Source of the DNA: Arthrobacter citreus
GTDB lineage: Bacteria > Bacillota > Bacilli > Bacillales > Bacillaceae_G
Direction: 5' to 3'
DNA length: 64,000 nucleotides
NCBI GenBank assembly: GCA_013200995.1
Contig: CP053688.1
Location: 1,178,001-1,242,000, forward strand
Shown here: one piece after another, positions 25,251-34,443 of the stretch
How positions within the stretch are numbered: the first letter of the stretch is position 1
Layout of the letters: each line of letters opens with the position of its first letter
Notes under the pieces: generated by a model
What the model saw: only the letters and a program-made list of their open reading frames with translations
Told to the model about the DNA's origin: nothing
Databases searched by the model: none
Translations under genes and position numbers: made by a program

Positions 25251-25650
25251 CTACTCTCCCAGTGTATCTTGGTATAGCTTGGATGTGTACTGTGTTCCCC
25301 TGTCGCTGTGGAGAATAACATTTTTCACATCCTTTTCTTTTTGAACTGCTTGTTATATTACTTTATAACGAATAAATGATATTGCTGATAAGTGTAATTT
25401 TTCTTCTCCTACTTGGAGGGTAGTTAAGGCTGTAACCCACTTTTGATTTGATTTATTAGCTGCAAAAACTCAGTTTAATAGGTTTGGAGCAATGTTTTCT
25501 GGCTCTTTTAATAGATAATTATTATAGTTTTGATATTTTCACTTTTTCCTAATGATTGATTGGATCTCGAGCTCCTTAAAAAGTCTGTATACTAGGCGTT
25601 TCTTAATGGGGATTTTTCGTCCGATTTTCTAGTAAACTTGTCCGCACTTT
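25251..25650 (-). mobile_element. IS3-family transposase (OrfB) relic
   Basis: One minus-strand frame with several stops still reads as the IS3/IS150-type integrase core: IKKRLVYRLFKELEIQSIIR, then LLKEPENIAPNLLN, SNQKWVTALTTLQVGEEKLH, LSAISFIRYKV, QAVQKEKDVKNVILHSDRGT and QYTSKLYQDTLGE, stop at 25251. HSDRGTQY holds the second catalytic Asp of the DDE triad; VTALTTL corresponds to the first (usually VTDIT), where Asp is now Ala. Internal stops and the lost catalytic residue make it inactive. Terminal repeats were not found. Confidence 0.8.
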
Positions 25651-25687
25651 TTTTATTTATATTTAATTCTATAAAAAGTAAAATAAA

Positions 25688-25713
25688 AAAAACCTTGAAA
25701 TTACAAGGTTTTT
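25688..25713 (-). terminator. terminator of the YbjQ gene
   Basis: AAAACCTTG/CAAGGTTTT stem around AAATTA, with T run on the minus strand, directly after the stop codon. Confidence 0.85.
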
Positions 25714-25715
25714 CA

Positions 25716-26036
25716 TCATATTCTCTCAACTACAACTGCAGTTCCATAAGCAACGATCTCACTCATATTTTGACCAATTTCTCCAGAATCGAAGCGCATC
25801 ATAATAATTGCATTTGCATCCATTTCACTAGCATTTTTAGTCATTCGATCCATCGCTTCTTTTCGTGCATCCTCAAGCATTGCAGTGTATTGTTTGATTT
25901 CTCCACCAACAAGACTTTTTAGACCAGCTAAAATATCTCCACCTAATCCGCGACTTCGAACGATTACACCAAATACAGGACCTTTCACTTCTACTACTTT
26001 GTAGCCTTCAATGTTTTCAGTTGTAACTACCATCAT
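25716..26036 (-). CDS. YbjQ/DUF74 family protein
   Basis: 106 residues. The order [74 protein letters not shown] and [16 protein letters not shown] matches the pentameric YbjQ/DUF74 fold, earlier suggested to bind heavy metals; function not established. The ATG at 26036 is used: GGGGTG lies six bases upstream, and the GTG at 26045 is part of that site. The 3' end is nearly identical to the relic at 12470-12532, which points to recent duplication. Confidence 0.88.
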   Translation of the reverse strand: MMVVTTENIEGYKVVEVKGPVFGVIVRSRGLGGDILAGLKSLVGGEIKQYTAMLEDARKEAMDRMTKNASEMDANAIIMMRFDSGEIGQNMSEIVAYGTAVVVERI

Positions 26037-26126
26037 AAATATCACCCCATAAAATTTTTTCTACGTATAAAGTAATAATTCGTGTACACGAATATAATCC
26101 CTTTATAAAATATTGAATAATGTATG

Positions 26127-26723
26127 TCATTCATTATTAAGAATAGCATTTTCTGTTAAAATTTGTAAGACAAGTTTTTCTACCTCGACAGGAGACTTCT
26201 TATTTACATTTATAAATTTAGTATTAAACTGCTTATACCAGTCTTTTTCATATAAATATAACTCCATATTTTGATTAAATGAATTTCTTCTTTTTGATAA
26301 ATCATTTTGTTTTCTATATTGTAGTGTTTCTAAATCAGCATCTAAGTAGACAATTAAATCTGATCTGCATTTCCTTAGTTCATCAAGTTCATCTTTTAAA
26401 CGATTTTCTATATCCCATAAGTAGCCGTTTGCGATTGGAAAATACAGTGTGTAGAATTCGATATCCTCTGGACCTCGATCTAAAATGACAAGTTTATTAT
26501 TTAATTGTTCAAAGCGCTTAATTTCTGCCTCAATAAACAATTTTTGGTTTTCAATAAATCCTTCTAAAGTATGTAAATCAAGTTTCAAATTATTCCTTTT
26601 ATTAACAATTGGATATGGATTTTCATATATTACTTGAATGCGTTGGAATTGTTTCTCTAATGTTTTCGCTAAAGTTGTTTTCCCAACAGCCATTCCACCT
26701 TGAATTGAAATAATTTTGTTCAT
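26127..26723 (-). CDS. P-loop kinase, deoxynucleoside kinase-like
   Basis: 198 residues. Walker A GGMAVGKTTLAKTL (about 8-21), KLVILDRGPEDIEFYTLYFP (about 76-95, the 'DR(S/G)' motif) and LIVYLDADLETLQYRKQNDL (about 122-141), followed by arginine-rich lid RKQNDLSKRR. This order is that of the deoxyadenosine/deoxyguanosine kinase and AAA_18/AAA_33 P-loop kinases. Substrate not certain. ATG follows a weak GGTGATA. Single gene. Confidence 0.75.
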   Translation of the reverse strand: MNKIISIQGGMAVGKTTLAKTLEKQFQRIQVIYENPYPIVNKRNNLKLDLHTLEGFIENQKLFIEAEIKRFEQLNNKLVILDRGPEDIEFYTLYFPIANGYLWDIENRLKDELDELRKCRSDLIVYLDADLETLQYRKQNDLSKRRNSFNQNMELYLYEKDWYKQFNTKFINVNKKSPVEVEKLVLQILTENAILNNE

Positions 26724-26889
26724 ATTATCACCTACCCAATATTAAATTTTTTATGGATTCAATTATCATTCAAATTAAGCCAATCATATTTCATCATAAT
26801 ATTCTCGTCTTCTAAATACCAACAAATAACAATTTGGACTATAATAATACTATATTGTTATTTCATTTAAGAAGTATTAAGGAGAATAT

Positions 26890-27588
26890 ATGGTTAGATT
26901 TTTCATCACAATCGGAAGTTTACTAATAGTATTATTTCTTTTTTATGGTCCAATTCCGAGTTTGTTAACAAGGCTATTCAATTTGTTTTCAATTAATCAA
27001 GTTTCAAACCGAAAAAAACAAATCGCTTTAACTTTTGACGATGGTCCACATCCGGTTTATACCCCTTTACTTCTTGATTTATTAAGGTCCCATTCAATAA
27101 AGGCAACTTTTTTTGTATTAGGTTCCGAAGCAGAAAAGCATCCTGCGATTATTAGAAGGATACACGAAGAAGGGCACTTACTTGCTATTCACAATTATAA
27201 ACATAAATGTAATTGGTTTCTTAGTCCGAATTCCTTAAAAAATCAAATAGATAAGACTGCTGATATTATAAAGAATTTAACTAACTATGATCCGATTTTT
27301 TATCGACCGCCTTGGGGACTCGTTTCACTACCGCTTTTATTCCAAAAGAAATACCGGCTAATTTTATGGTCTGTCATGGCAAATGATTGGCGCAGTAAAC
27401 ATGGAAGTCAAGGCATATTAAACCGTTTAATAAAACAAACTAAATCAGGATCAATTGTGTTATTACATGATAATGGGGATACAGTTGGTGCAGATGAGGA
27501 CGCACCTAGCCATACAATCGAAGCTTTAGAAAGCTATATTTTACAATGTTTTGAAAATCAGTATGAGTTTGTACTAATTAATGAATAG
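26890..27588 (+). CDS. polysaccharide deacetylase (NodB domain), membrane-anchored
   Basis: 232 residues. N-terminal hydrophobic anchor (FFITIGSLLIVLFLFYGPIP), then NodB homology: ALTFDDGPHPVYTP (catalytic Asp pair, about 49-55), HNYKHK in place of the usual HS/TxxH zinc motif (both His kept), FYRPPWG (about 138-144) and VLLHDNGD (about 198). It should remove acetyl groups from a cell-wall or surface glycan on the outer face. AAGGAG precedes the ATG. Convergent with the glycosyltransferase gene. Confidence 0.88.
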   Translation: MVRFFITIGSLLIVLFLFYGPIPSLLTRLFNLFSINQVSNRKKQIALTFDDGPHPVYTPLLLDLLRSHSIKATFFVLGSEAEKHPAIIRRIHEEGHLLAIHNYKHKCNWFLSPNSLKNQIDKTADIIKNLTNYDPIFYRPPWGLVSLPLLFQKKYRLILWSVMANDWRSKHGSQGILNRLIKQTKSGSIVLLHDNGDTVGADEDAPSHTIEALESYILQCFENQYEFVLINE

Positions 27589-27599
27589 TTTAAAAAGTC

Positions 27600-27628
27600 A
27601 AAAGAGAGTTCATCTGGACTCTCTTTTC
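27600..27628 (+). terminator. terminator of the deacetylase gene
   Basis: AAAAGAGAGT and ACTCTCTTTT form a perfect 10-bp stem around TCATCTGG. Confidence 0.85.
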
Positions 27629-27743
27629 ATAATGTATAAATGATCCGAAATTCCCCATATTCTCACATCTAATCATTTAAAACTTTACTTGCATATTTTC
27701 CAAACAAAAAAAAGACCGAACTAGAAGTCATTTTACAGGACTT

Positions 27744-28871
27744 TTAGGACAGCCTTTTATTAAAATTTTTGGAAATTGAACTGAAAATATCATTAACAAT
27801 TAACTGTGAACTAAATCCTTTATTTAATGTCGTTAATGAATATTTCATCTGTTCCAAACAATTTGCCTTAAAAAGAATTCGATTAATATAAAATGTTAAT
27901 TCTTGAATTGATTTTACTGTTACAGAAGCTCCAGCATTTTCGAAAATTCGTGAATTTTCTTTCTCCTGACCAGGTGTTGGTTTGTATAGGATTGTCGGTA
28001 AACTACAAGCAATGCTTTCCGATAATGTGATTCCACCAGGCTTAGTAATTAACAAGTCAGATTTTCTATATAAATTACGAATATCGTTTACATAACCAAA
28101 TACTTGTAACCGCTCTTCATATACTTCTTTCAAATTAATTAATTTATTATAAAGAATTCGATTATAGCCACAAACAACTGTAAGATTAAGTTTTGTATCA
28201 ATCAGTAACTGCTTGGCCATTTTTTCAACATCTTTTAATATTCCAACTGCCCCAGCAACTATTAAAATTTGATGCTTAGACTTAGATATACTTGATTGTT
28301 CGTTTAAAACATCCACTTCTTTAAATTCTTGTCGGAGTGGAATACCACTTACAAATATTTTTGATAAAGATACACCTAGATTCACCATTTGCTGAATTAA
28401 GCCTTCTGTTGCAATATAGTAGCGATCAATTTCATTATGAATCCATGATCGGTGAATATAATAATCGGTAACAACTGTAAATAATTTACATGGATGGGAA
28501 GAATACTTTTTCCATTTCGCAACTGATCCAACAGGAAATGTAGTTATAATAATATCTGGCATCTCGTTTTGGAGAATACTTTTTATTTTCCTCCCACATA
28601 ATTCCAATAACCTGTCAAAAATAACTGTGCTAAATAATTTTTCTGTCCCATAAAAGAACCATTTATAAATTGTTTGAGCATGTTGGAATAATTGTAAATG
28701 GATACTTTTAGCGAAAACATTTATTGTTGGATATGCTTCTTTGTATATATCTATAATTGTAACGTCCTTAAAGTTAACTTGTTCAAATTCACTTTTTAAC
28801 GCATTTGATACTTGCTTATGCCCGTTTCCAAAACTTGATGTAACTACAAGTATTTTAGGCTGCACTCCCAT
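27744..28871 (-). CDS. MGDG-synthase/UgtP-like glycosyltransferase (YkoN-like)
   Basis: 375 residues, GT-B fold. The N-terminal MGDG-synthase domain starts ILVVTSSFGNGHKQVSNALK (the 'GxGHxxAA'-like loop), and the C-terminal half has VFGYVNDIRNLYRKSDLLIT KPGG, read as DLLITKPGGITLSESIACSL with the UDP-sugar-binding PGG and Glu. Members build glucosyl- or galactosyl-diacylglycerols or related lipids. B. subtilis UgtP and YkoN are the nearest known. The ATG at 28871 is used (GAGAGG nine bases upstream); the frame from 28898 lacks a site. Last gene of the envelope cluster. Confidence 0.85.
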   Translation of the reverse strand: MGVQPKILVVTSSFGNGHKQVSNALKSEFEQVNFKDVTIIDIYKEAYPTINVFAKSIHLQLFQHAQTIYKWFFYGTEKLFSTVIFDRLLELCGRKIKSILQNEMPDIIITTFPVGSVAKWKKYSSHPCKLFTVVTDYYIHRSWIHNEIDRYYIATEGLIQQMVNLGVSLSKIFVSGIPLRQEFKEVDVLNEQSSISKSKHQILIVAGAVGILKDVEKMAKQLLIDTKLNLTVVCGYNRILYNKLINLKEVYEERLQVFGYVNDIRNLYRKSDLLITKPGGITLSESIACSLPTILYKPTPGQEKENSRIFENAGASVTVKSIQELTFYINRILFKANCLEQMKYSLTTLNKGFSSQLIVNDIFSSISKNFNKRLS

Positions 28872-28903
28872 AATGACCAACCTCTCGCAAAAAGACAATA
28901 TAT

Positions 28904-29476
28904 TTAAATGAAAGTATGAATTAACATTGAGATTACTACTGCAAAGGATAGAAAGTAATGCCAGTTTTTATCCTTACGTTTATATCGTAAAAATCCAAAA
29001 ATACCTAATGGTAGTAATAGCAAATAGGTTATTACACCAGAAATATAAACAGCATCAGTTTTCCATTCAAAGAACGTCATAATAACAGAATGGACTGTGA
29101 CTAAAGCAAAAGTAATTAGCGCGATTGGTACATGGATTAATTTGCACCATTTCAGTAATATACTTAAAAATCTCTTTAATCCTTTATAGTCCTTTAGTTT
29201 CTTTAATCTGATTAATAAATATAAAGGAAACAGAATAAATGCTGCAAATACTCCTAGCCTTCCAATGGATCCTTTATCTTTTGCATAAAATTTTAATGGA
29301 TTCATTTCATGAAAACCATGTTGCAAACCATTTTGTATATGTGGACCTATATTCATTGTTAATTCAGATCGATGCATCGTTTTCCACGAAGCAAGAATAA
29401 AAATAACAATTGAAATTACTAATGCTATATAAATTAATTTTCTCTCAGATTTATTTTTTATCCAATTACTAATCAT
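28904..29476 (-). CDS. multi-pass membrane protein, cytochrome b561/ferric-reductase-like
   Basis: 190 residues with about five membrane helices. Histidines placed in or next to helices (LIHVPIALITFALVTVHSVI at about 112-131; WHYFLSFAVVISMLIHTFI at the C-terminus) suggest two haem-ligand pairs as in ferric-reductase or DUF4405-type cytochromes. An extracytoplasmic loop carries HIQNGLQHGFHEMN. The ATG at 29476 is chosen because AAAGGA stands nine bases upstream. Sits between DedA and the glycosyltransferase in the same direction. Redox role is inferred from the histidines. Confidence 0.6.
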   Translation of the reverse strand: MISNWIKNKSERKLIYIALVISIVIFILASWKTMHRSELTMNIGPHIQNGLQHGFHEMNPLKFYAKDKGSIGRLGVFAAFILFPLYLLIRLKKLKDYKGLKRFLSILLKWCKLIHVPIALITFALVTVHSVIMTFFEWKTDAVYISGVITYLLLLPLGIFGFLRYKRKDKNWHYFLSFAVVISMLIHTFI

Positions 29477-29642
29477 TTTGTTAATTCCTTTCAATTTGAG
29501 CAGAAAAAATAGAAAATAAATGATCCATTTTTAGTAAGCTTTCAAGGAAAAGCCAACTTATACTATTTCCGCTATTTTTTTATACTAAATGTACAAAATA
29601 AAAGTGAAAATTTAATGAAAATAGTATAAAAATTAGTTGAAT

Positions 29643-30293
29643 TTATAAATTTTGTTTTAATTTACTTTCCTTACTAAATTTCTTAAATAAATCCACTATT
29701 ATTGGTATTATTGAAACAAAAATTATGCCAATCGTTAATAAACCAAAATGATTTTTAATAACGGGAATATTACCGAAAAAGTAACCTAATGACACCATTA
29801 AACCAACCCAAATGGTTGCACCGAAAATATTGTACGGTATAAATTTGGAATATTTCATCTCGCCAACCCCTGCAACAAACGGTGCAAATGTTCTAATAAT
29901 AGGAATAAATCTTGCTAATACAATAAACTTAGGACCTTTTTTGTTATAAAAATCTTCAGTTTCACGAATGTATTTTGAATTTATTTTTTTACTTTTAATT
30001 AATTTTCTTCCTAGTTTGTTACCAATTAAATAATTCAATGAATCACCTATGGTTGCTGCGATTATTAAAAGAATTAATAGCACATAAAAATTTAATAAAT
30101 GTAAAGCTGACAGTGCGCCTGCTGTAAAAATTAATGAATCTCCTGGTAAAAACGGTGTCACAACAAGTCCGGTTTCCAATAAAATAATTACAAGCAAAAT
30201 GATATATGTTAATGATCCATAATGTTGAACAAATGATAATAAATGCTGATCTAAATGCAAGATCAGATCAATAAAATTTTTAACAATCTCCAT
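29643..30293 (-). CDS. DedA family membrane protein
   Basis: 216 residues. SLTYIILLVIILLETGLVVT opens the fold, then the family motif FLPGDSLIFTAGAL (about 48-61) and the re-entrant region KGPKFIVLARFIPIIRTFAPFVAG (about 120-143) with the conserved F-x-R-(F/x)-x-P-x-x-R-T. DedA proteins such as UptA and YngC move lipids, including undecaprenyl phosphate, across the membrane. It lies between the sensor kinase and the cytochrome-like gene. With the PAP2 enzyme in the same cluster this fits lipid-carrier recycling. Confidence 0.92.
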   Translation of the reverse strand: MEIVKNFIDLILHLDQHLLSFVQHYGSLTYIILLVIILLETGLVVTPFLPGDSLIFTAGALSALHLLNFYVLLILLIIAATIGDSLNYLIGNKLGRKLIKSKKINSKYIRETEDFYNKKGPKFIVLARFIPIIRTFAPFVAGVGEMKYSKFIPYNIFGATIWVGLMVSLGYFFGNIPVIKNHFGLLTIGIIFVSIIPIIVDLFKKFSKESKLKQNL

Positions 30294-30322
30294 GTAAATC
30301 CTCCCAAATCTCTTTTTATAGC

Positions 30323-31687
30323 TTATCTATTTTTAATAACTTGGAATAATTTTGAAATAGGAATTTTAATCGTAAAAGTACTCCCTTTTCCAAGTTCACT
30401 ATTCACTATAATTTCCCCATGAAAAGAATCAATAATCGATTTGGCGATTGATAATCCAAGTCCAGTGTTTCCCTCTTCCCTAGACCTATGCTCCTCTATA
30501 CGAAAAAAACGATTAAAAATTTTCTCTTGTAATTCCGGAGCAATCCCAATTCCATTATCAATTATTTCAAAAAAGAAGTATTTTGCTTTTTTCTCTATCA
30601 TTACATAGTAATTTAGTGAAATCGTACTTTGTTCAAATGAGTATTTCAGTGCATTATCAACAAAGATGCTAATCAACTGCTTAAAACTTTCTTGATTCGC
30701 CTTAATGATAAATTGTTCTTCATTCATCATGTGAATATGTTGTTTTTTCTCAGTTGCTTTGTATTGCCACGCCTTTTGTATTTGTTCAGTAAATGTATCA
30801 ATCCTAAATTCTTCAATATTTACTTTGGCGATTTGTTTGTTATCGAGTCTTGCTAGAAAAAGTAATTGATGAACGAGATTACGTGTATCACTCAATTCCT
30901 TTTTTAAATCGGATAATGTCTCTTGTCCAAAATCAGATAGGCGGTCTTGTTCAGTATTTAGTACATCAATACCTGCTTGTAATACAGATAACGGCGTTCT
31001 TAGTTCATGCGATGCGTTTTCTACAAACTCTTGCTGTTCTTTATAAGATTTAATAATCGGTTCCATTGCCTGACTTGTAATTTTTTTGCCAAAGTAATAC
31101 GCCATAAAACAAAAGATTATTGAAAGTAGAAACGAGATACTAATAAACTGTTTTATTAAATAAACAACCGACGACAAATCTTTACCACTATAAATCGTTC
31201 CGATGTAATGATTTGATGAATCGAATATTTTTTCCGTAACAATCATTAAATTTAATTCTTCTTTATCGTGAGGGGCTATTCGTTTTATTACTGCCTTATT
31301 TTGATTTGGGTTGATCTTATTTAAAACTTTTTCAATATCGTTTGTATACCCAGGTGTCGTTTCATCATAGATTTCATATACATTATTTTTATTTAGAAAA
31401 TAATTAAAATAAACTTTTTTACGATTATGTTTTCTAGGGGTAGTATTATTATCAGTAGTAAGAGATGAAGCATTTATTTTTACTTCTTTTACTTCTGCTT
31501 TTAAAACTGCAATTAGATCACTCTTTTGGTCTAAATAAATATAAAAAGACAATACAACCCCAACTGAAATATTAAATAATATAATGAAAATCATTAAAAT
31601 TCTAAGATTAAAAAATGTTAATTGCTTGCTGATTTGTTGAAATAATGATGTTTCATTTTTCGATTGTATATCCAACACCTCTAACAC
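30323..31687 (-). CDS. sensor histidine kinase
   Basis: 454 residues. Two membrane helices (about 28-50 and 165-185) flank an extracytoplasmic sensor of about 115 residues. Then comes the H-box EFVENASHELRTPLSVLQAG (His about 226), N-box IFVDNALKYS, G1 IIDNGIGIAPELQEKIFNRF and G2 GNTGLGLSIAKSI. It partners the response regulator just upstream, which overlaps it by 35 bases (31653-31687). The start is a GTG without a clear ribosome site, so translation is probably coupled. No HAMP is obvious. Signal unknown; the gene set suggests envelope stress. Confidence 0.93.
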   Translation of the reverse strand: MLEVLDIQSKNETSLFQQISKQLTFFNLRILMIFIILFNISVGVVLSFYIYLDQKSDLIAVLKAEVKEVKINASSLTTDNNTTPRKHNRKKVYFNYFLNKNNVYEIYDETTPGYTNDIEKVLNKINPNQNKAVIKRIAPHDKEELNLMIVTEKIFDSSNHYIGTIYSGKDLSSVVYLIKQFISISFLLSIIFCFMAYYFGKKITSQAMEPIIKSYKEQQEFVENASHELRTPLSVLQAGIDVLNTEQDRLSDFGQETLSDLKKELSDTRNLVHQLLFLARLDNKQIAKVNIEEFRIDTFTEQIQKAWQYKATEKKQHIHMMNEEQFIIKANQESFKQLISIFVDNALKYSFEQSTISLNYYVMIEKKAKYFFFEIIDNGIGIAPELQEKIFNRFFRIEEHRSREEGNTGLGLSIAKSIIDSFHGEIIVNSELGKGSTFTIKIPISKLFQVIKNR

Positions 31688-32327
31688 TCTTTATATAAGT
31701 TTTCTGATTTGGTAAATCAATTTTTTTTCTAAGGTTTTTTACATAAGCATCAACTGCATTGCTTGTAACTTCTGATTCAATCCCCCAAACTCTTTCAAAT
31801 ATTATTTCTCTAGTGAGCACGATTCCTCTATTTTTCACTAATAAATCAAATAATTGTAACTCCCTTTGAGTTAAAATGATTTGTTCATTTCCTCTATTTA
31901 AACTAAAGTTTGTCCGATTATAAGTTAAGTCTTCAATCGTAATAAGTTCTTCTTGAAGTGGCGCAAAATTTCGACGGTTAAGCACTTTAATTCTTGCAGC
32001 AAGTTCACTAAAATCAAATGGTTTAATTAAATAATCATCCGCTCCAGCTTCTAATCCTTCAACACGGTGATTAATACTATCCCTTGCGGTTAACATTAAA
32101 ATCGGCCCTTTAAACCCTTTGCTCCTTAACCTTTTGCATATTTCTAACCCACTAATTTCAGGTAACATCCAGTCTAAAATAAGTAAATCAAAATCATAGT
32201 AAATGGCTAATTCCAATGCTTGTTTTCCGTTAGTTGTCCATTCGATTTGAAATGGCGTTTGTGTTTTTAATAAATGAGTCGTCAGCTTTCCTAATTTTTG
32301 ATCGTCCTCTGCAAATAAAATCTTCAA
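31653..32327 (-). CDS. OmpR/PhoB-type response regulator
   Basis: 224 residues. Receiver with acidic pocket FAEDDQ (8-10), phospho-acceptor Asp in LLILDWMLPEISG (about 52), Thr in MLTARD and Lys in YLIKPFDF. The winged-helix domain (LTQRELQLFDLLVKNRGIVL to VRGVGYTIEK) has the usual C-terminal hairpin. Pairs with the kinase downstream. It lies 25 bases after the PAP2 gene, so PAP2, regulator and kinase probably share a transcript. Confidence 0.95.
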   Translation of the reverse strand: MKILFAEDDQKLGKLTTHLLKTQTPFQIEWTTNGKQALELAIYYDFDLLILDWMLPEISGLEICKRLRSKGFKGPILMLTARDSINHRVEGLEAGADDYLIKPFDFSELAARIKVLNRRNFAPLQEELITIEDLTYNRTNFSLNRGNEQIILTQRELQLFDLLVKNRGIVLTREIIFERVWGIESEVTSNAVDAYVKNLRKKIDLPNQKTYIKSVRGVGYTIEK

Positions 32328-32352
32328 TTTTGATCTCCTCTATTTATGTTCT

Positions 32353-32943
32353 TTAGTCATTAGAGATTAATTTCTTTCTTAGATTTAAAGGTAATTTTTT
32401 AATTATTATTTCGTAAAATCTCAATAATATTTTCATTAATGGTTCTGTAAATGACGTAGTTTTTAGTACGATTGTTGCCGATATTGCAGCTAAAATAAAT
32501 GCTCCAATAATATCAAATGGATAGTGTACTCCTACATAGATTCGTGAAATTCCAACCAATATCGCCCATGCAAGTACATATTTAGCTAAACTATTTTTTC
32601 TAAGTAATAATATAATTGCAGTAGAAAATACCAGTGTCCCGTGATCACTTACAAAAGATGAATCAGAGGAATGTGTAATTAGTTTATTCACATGATGATT
32701 AACAAACGGTCTGGCGTGATAATAAAATTGATGGATTATAAAGTTACAACCAAGTGCTAGTATAAGAGTTAAAACAATATAAAAAGCAGTATATTTTCGT
32801 ACATTACCTTTTTGAAACCATAAATAGCACAAAAGTGCGATTAGAATTAAAATGGCAGATTTAGATAAAAAGATCATCAAGTTATCTAAAATCGGCCAAT
32901 TGCCAGCTAATCCATTGATGAGTTTAAATATTGTGTAGTTCAT
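32353..32943 (-). CDS. PAP2 family phosphatase, probable undecaprenyl-diphosphatase
   Basis: 196 residues, about six helices. The PAP2 motifs are KxxxxxxRP read as IIHQFYYHARPFVNHHVNKL (region about 67-86), SDHGTLVFSTAI (motif 2, S-x-x-x-H read as SFVSDHG) and SRIYVGVHYPFDIIGA (motif 3, SR...H...D). Same size and layout as BcrC, which recycles undecaprenyl pyrophosphate for cell-wall synthesis and gives bacitracin tolerance. First gene of the cluster with the two-component system. ATG follows GGAGG. Confidence 0.88.
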   Translation of the reverse strand: MNYTIFKLINGLAGNWPILDNLMIFLSKSAILILIALLCYLWFQKGNVRKYTAFYIVLTLILALGCNFIIHQFYYHARPFVNHHVNKLITHSSDSSFVSDHGTLVFSTAIILLLRKNSLAKYVLAWAILVGISRIYVGVHYPFDIIGAFILAAISATIVLKTTSFTEPLMKILLRFYEIIIKKLPLNLRKKLISND

Positions 32944-33033
32944 TTAAATTTCCTCCATTTTTTAGTTCGGAAATGATTATACAAAAGTTTTATGAAAAAA
33001 TGATGAAAAAAAAAGAAAGATTATTGGTAAATG

Positions 33034-33066
33034 AAAAAGGACCTATTAAAAAATAGATCCTTTTTG
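33034..33066 (-). terminator. terminator of the serine hydrolase gene
   Basis: AAAAAGGA.CTATT pairs with AATAG.TCCTTTTT with one mismatch; T run on the minus strand, right after the stop codon. Confidence 0.75.
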
Positions 33067-33067
33067 T

Positions 33068-34279
33068 TTATTCATTATCATTTTCGAATACATGTTTATA
33101 TATTACTTCTGCTAGTTCTTTTTCTACATCGAATCTTGTATTTTGTGTTAGATCGAATTGGCTTCCGTTTAAAATAAAGATGATGCCAAATTGTTTTTCT
33201 TCATGCCAATATAGATTGCTGATTAAACCGTATGCTTCACCTGAATGTCCAATCATTTCATTATATTCAGGAAGGAAGTCGTGAGTAATATGAAAACCAA
33301 GACCATTTTTACTAAAAAAATGATTCTCTTCTTCTCTTGACCATTGAATTGATTTCATTAATTTAGACGTTTTTGGTTCTAGAATTTGTTTTCCGTTTAG
33401 CTTTCCATTTAACATATGTGCTCTTAAAAATTTACTTAATTCAATTGCAGTTGTCCTTAGTCCACCTTGTGGTTCAAATAAGCCTCCGTGATTTCCTATT
33501 GTATAATCATCCCAATAATTTTCTGGATATTCATTTTGTTTAACATCTTCAATTGTTATTTTAAAGCTTTGCATATCATTATTATGTTCATAAAGGTTTG
33601 CAAGTTCATGGCTGCTATTAATATTTGAATAGGAAAAAGCTACATTCTTCATTTCTAAAGGATCAAAGATTGTTTGTTTAATGTATTGATCAAATCGTAA
33701 CTTCGAGATTTTTTCAATAATTGCACCACAAATAATAGCTCCAATATTCGAATATACAAATTGACTTCCTGGTTTCCAGTCACCCCAAATTTCTTTCATA
33801 AAATATTTACCATTTTCAATAAGTAAATCTTTAAGTTGTAATGAAAAATTTGAATGACCTTCTCTTATAAACTTTGCATAAATGCTGTTGGATAGTTCGT
33901 CTGAGTTGAGAGATGATGTATGGGTTAAGATTTGTCTGATTGTAATAGCTTCATTTGGAAAATTTGGATTTCTTACTTCGAAGCCTAGATAGAGACTAAT
34001 ATCTTCATCTAATTTTAGTAAATTCCTTTCAAATAATTGCATAATTGCTGTTGCTGTAAAAAGTTTGGAAATTGAAGCAATACGAAACATCGTATTTTCA
34101 GTAACTGGCTCTTTTGTTTCTAAATTTCGATAACCAAAAGCATCTGCCCAAATAAGCTGTTCATTTAATACAGCTGCTGCCTGACAACCGACAATTTTAT
34201 ATTTTTCCATAACTATTTGAATATCTTTAGTGATATTTTTATTTTTTTGTAAATCAAATTTGTTTGGCAAATATACCAT
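33068..34279 (-). CDS. beta-lactamase-fold serine hydrolase (class C/PBP4*-like)
   Basis: 403 residues. The catalytic SxxK is RIASISKLFTAT (Ser about 70), the YxN is FVYSNIGAIICG (about 164-166), and the third motif HSG is in MIGHSGEAYGLIS (about 352). No signal peptide, so cytoplasmic or non-classically placed. Families include esterases, D-amino-acid peptidases and PBP-like enzymes; substrate cannot be told. The ATG at 34279 touches GGAG; the TTG four codons in (34270) has better spacing. Single gene. Confidence 0.87.
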   Translation of the reverse strand: MVYLPNKFDLQKNKNITKDIQIVMEKYKIVGCQAAAVLNEQLIWADAFGYRNLETKEPVTENTMFRIASISKLFTATAIMQLFERNLLKLDEDISLYLGFEVRNPNFPNEAITIRQILTHTSSLNSDELSNSIYAKFIREGHSNFSLQLKDLLIENGKYFMKEIWGDWKPGSQFVYSNIGAIICGAIIEKISKLRFDQYIKQTIFDPLEMKNVAFSYSNINSSHELANLYEHNNDMQSFKITIEDVKQNEYPENYWDDYTIGNHGGLFEPQGGLRTTAIELSKFLRAHMLNGKLNGKQILEPKTSKLMKSIQWSREEENHFFSKNGLGFHITHDFLPEYNEMIGHSGEAYGLISNLYWHEEKQFGIIFILNGSQFDLTQNTRFDVEKELAEVIYKHVFENDNE

Positions 34280-34443
34280 CTCCAGTCCTGAGAATTTAGT
34301 GAAAATTATGTAAAAAACTGTAAATTTTCGCTGTAGAAAAAATTTTTTTAAATGAAGCGTTTACAAAATTATTTTAATATTGTAATAGGGCTTTCCTGTT
34401 GCTAAAATGAATCTTAGAAAATGGATTTAAGGGGATAGAACGA

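Noticed and set aside
26100-26130. AATAATG/CATTATT hairpin after the kinase gene
   Set aside because: Short AT-only stem with no T run; not called as a terminator.
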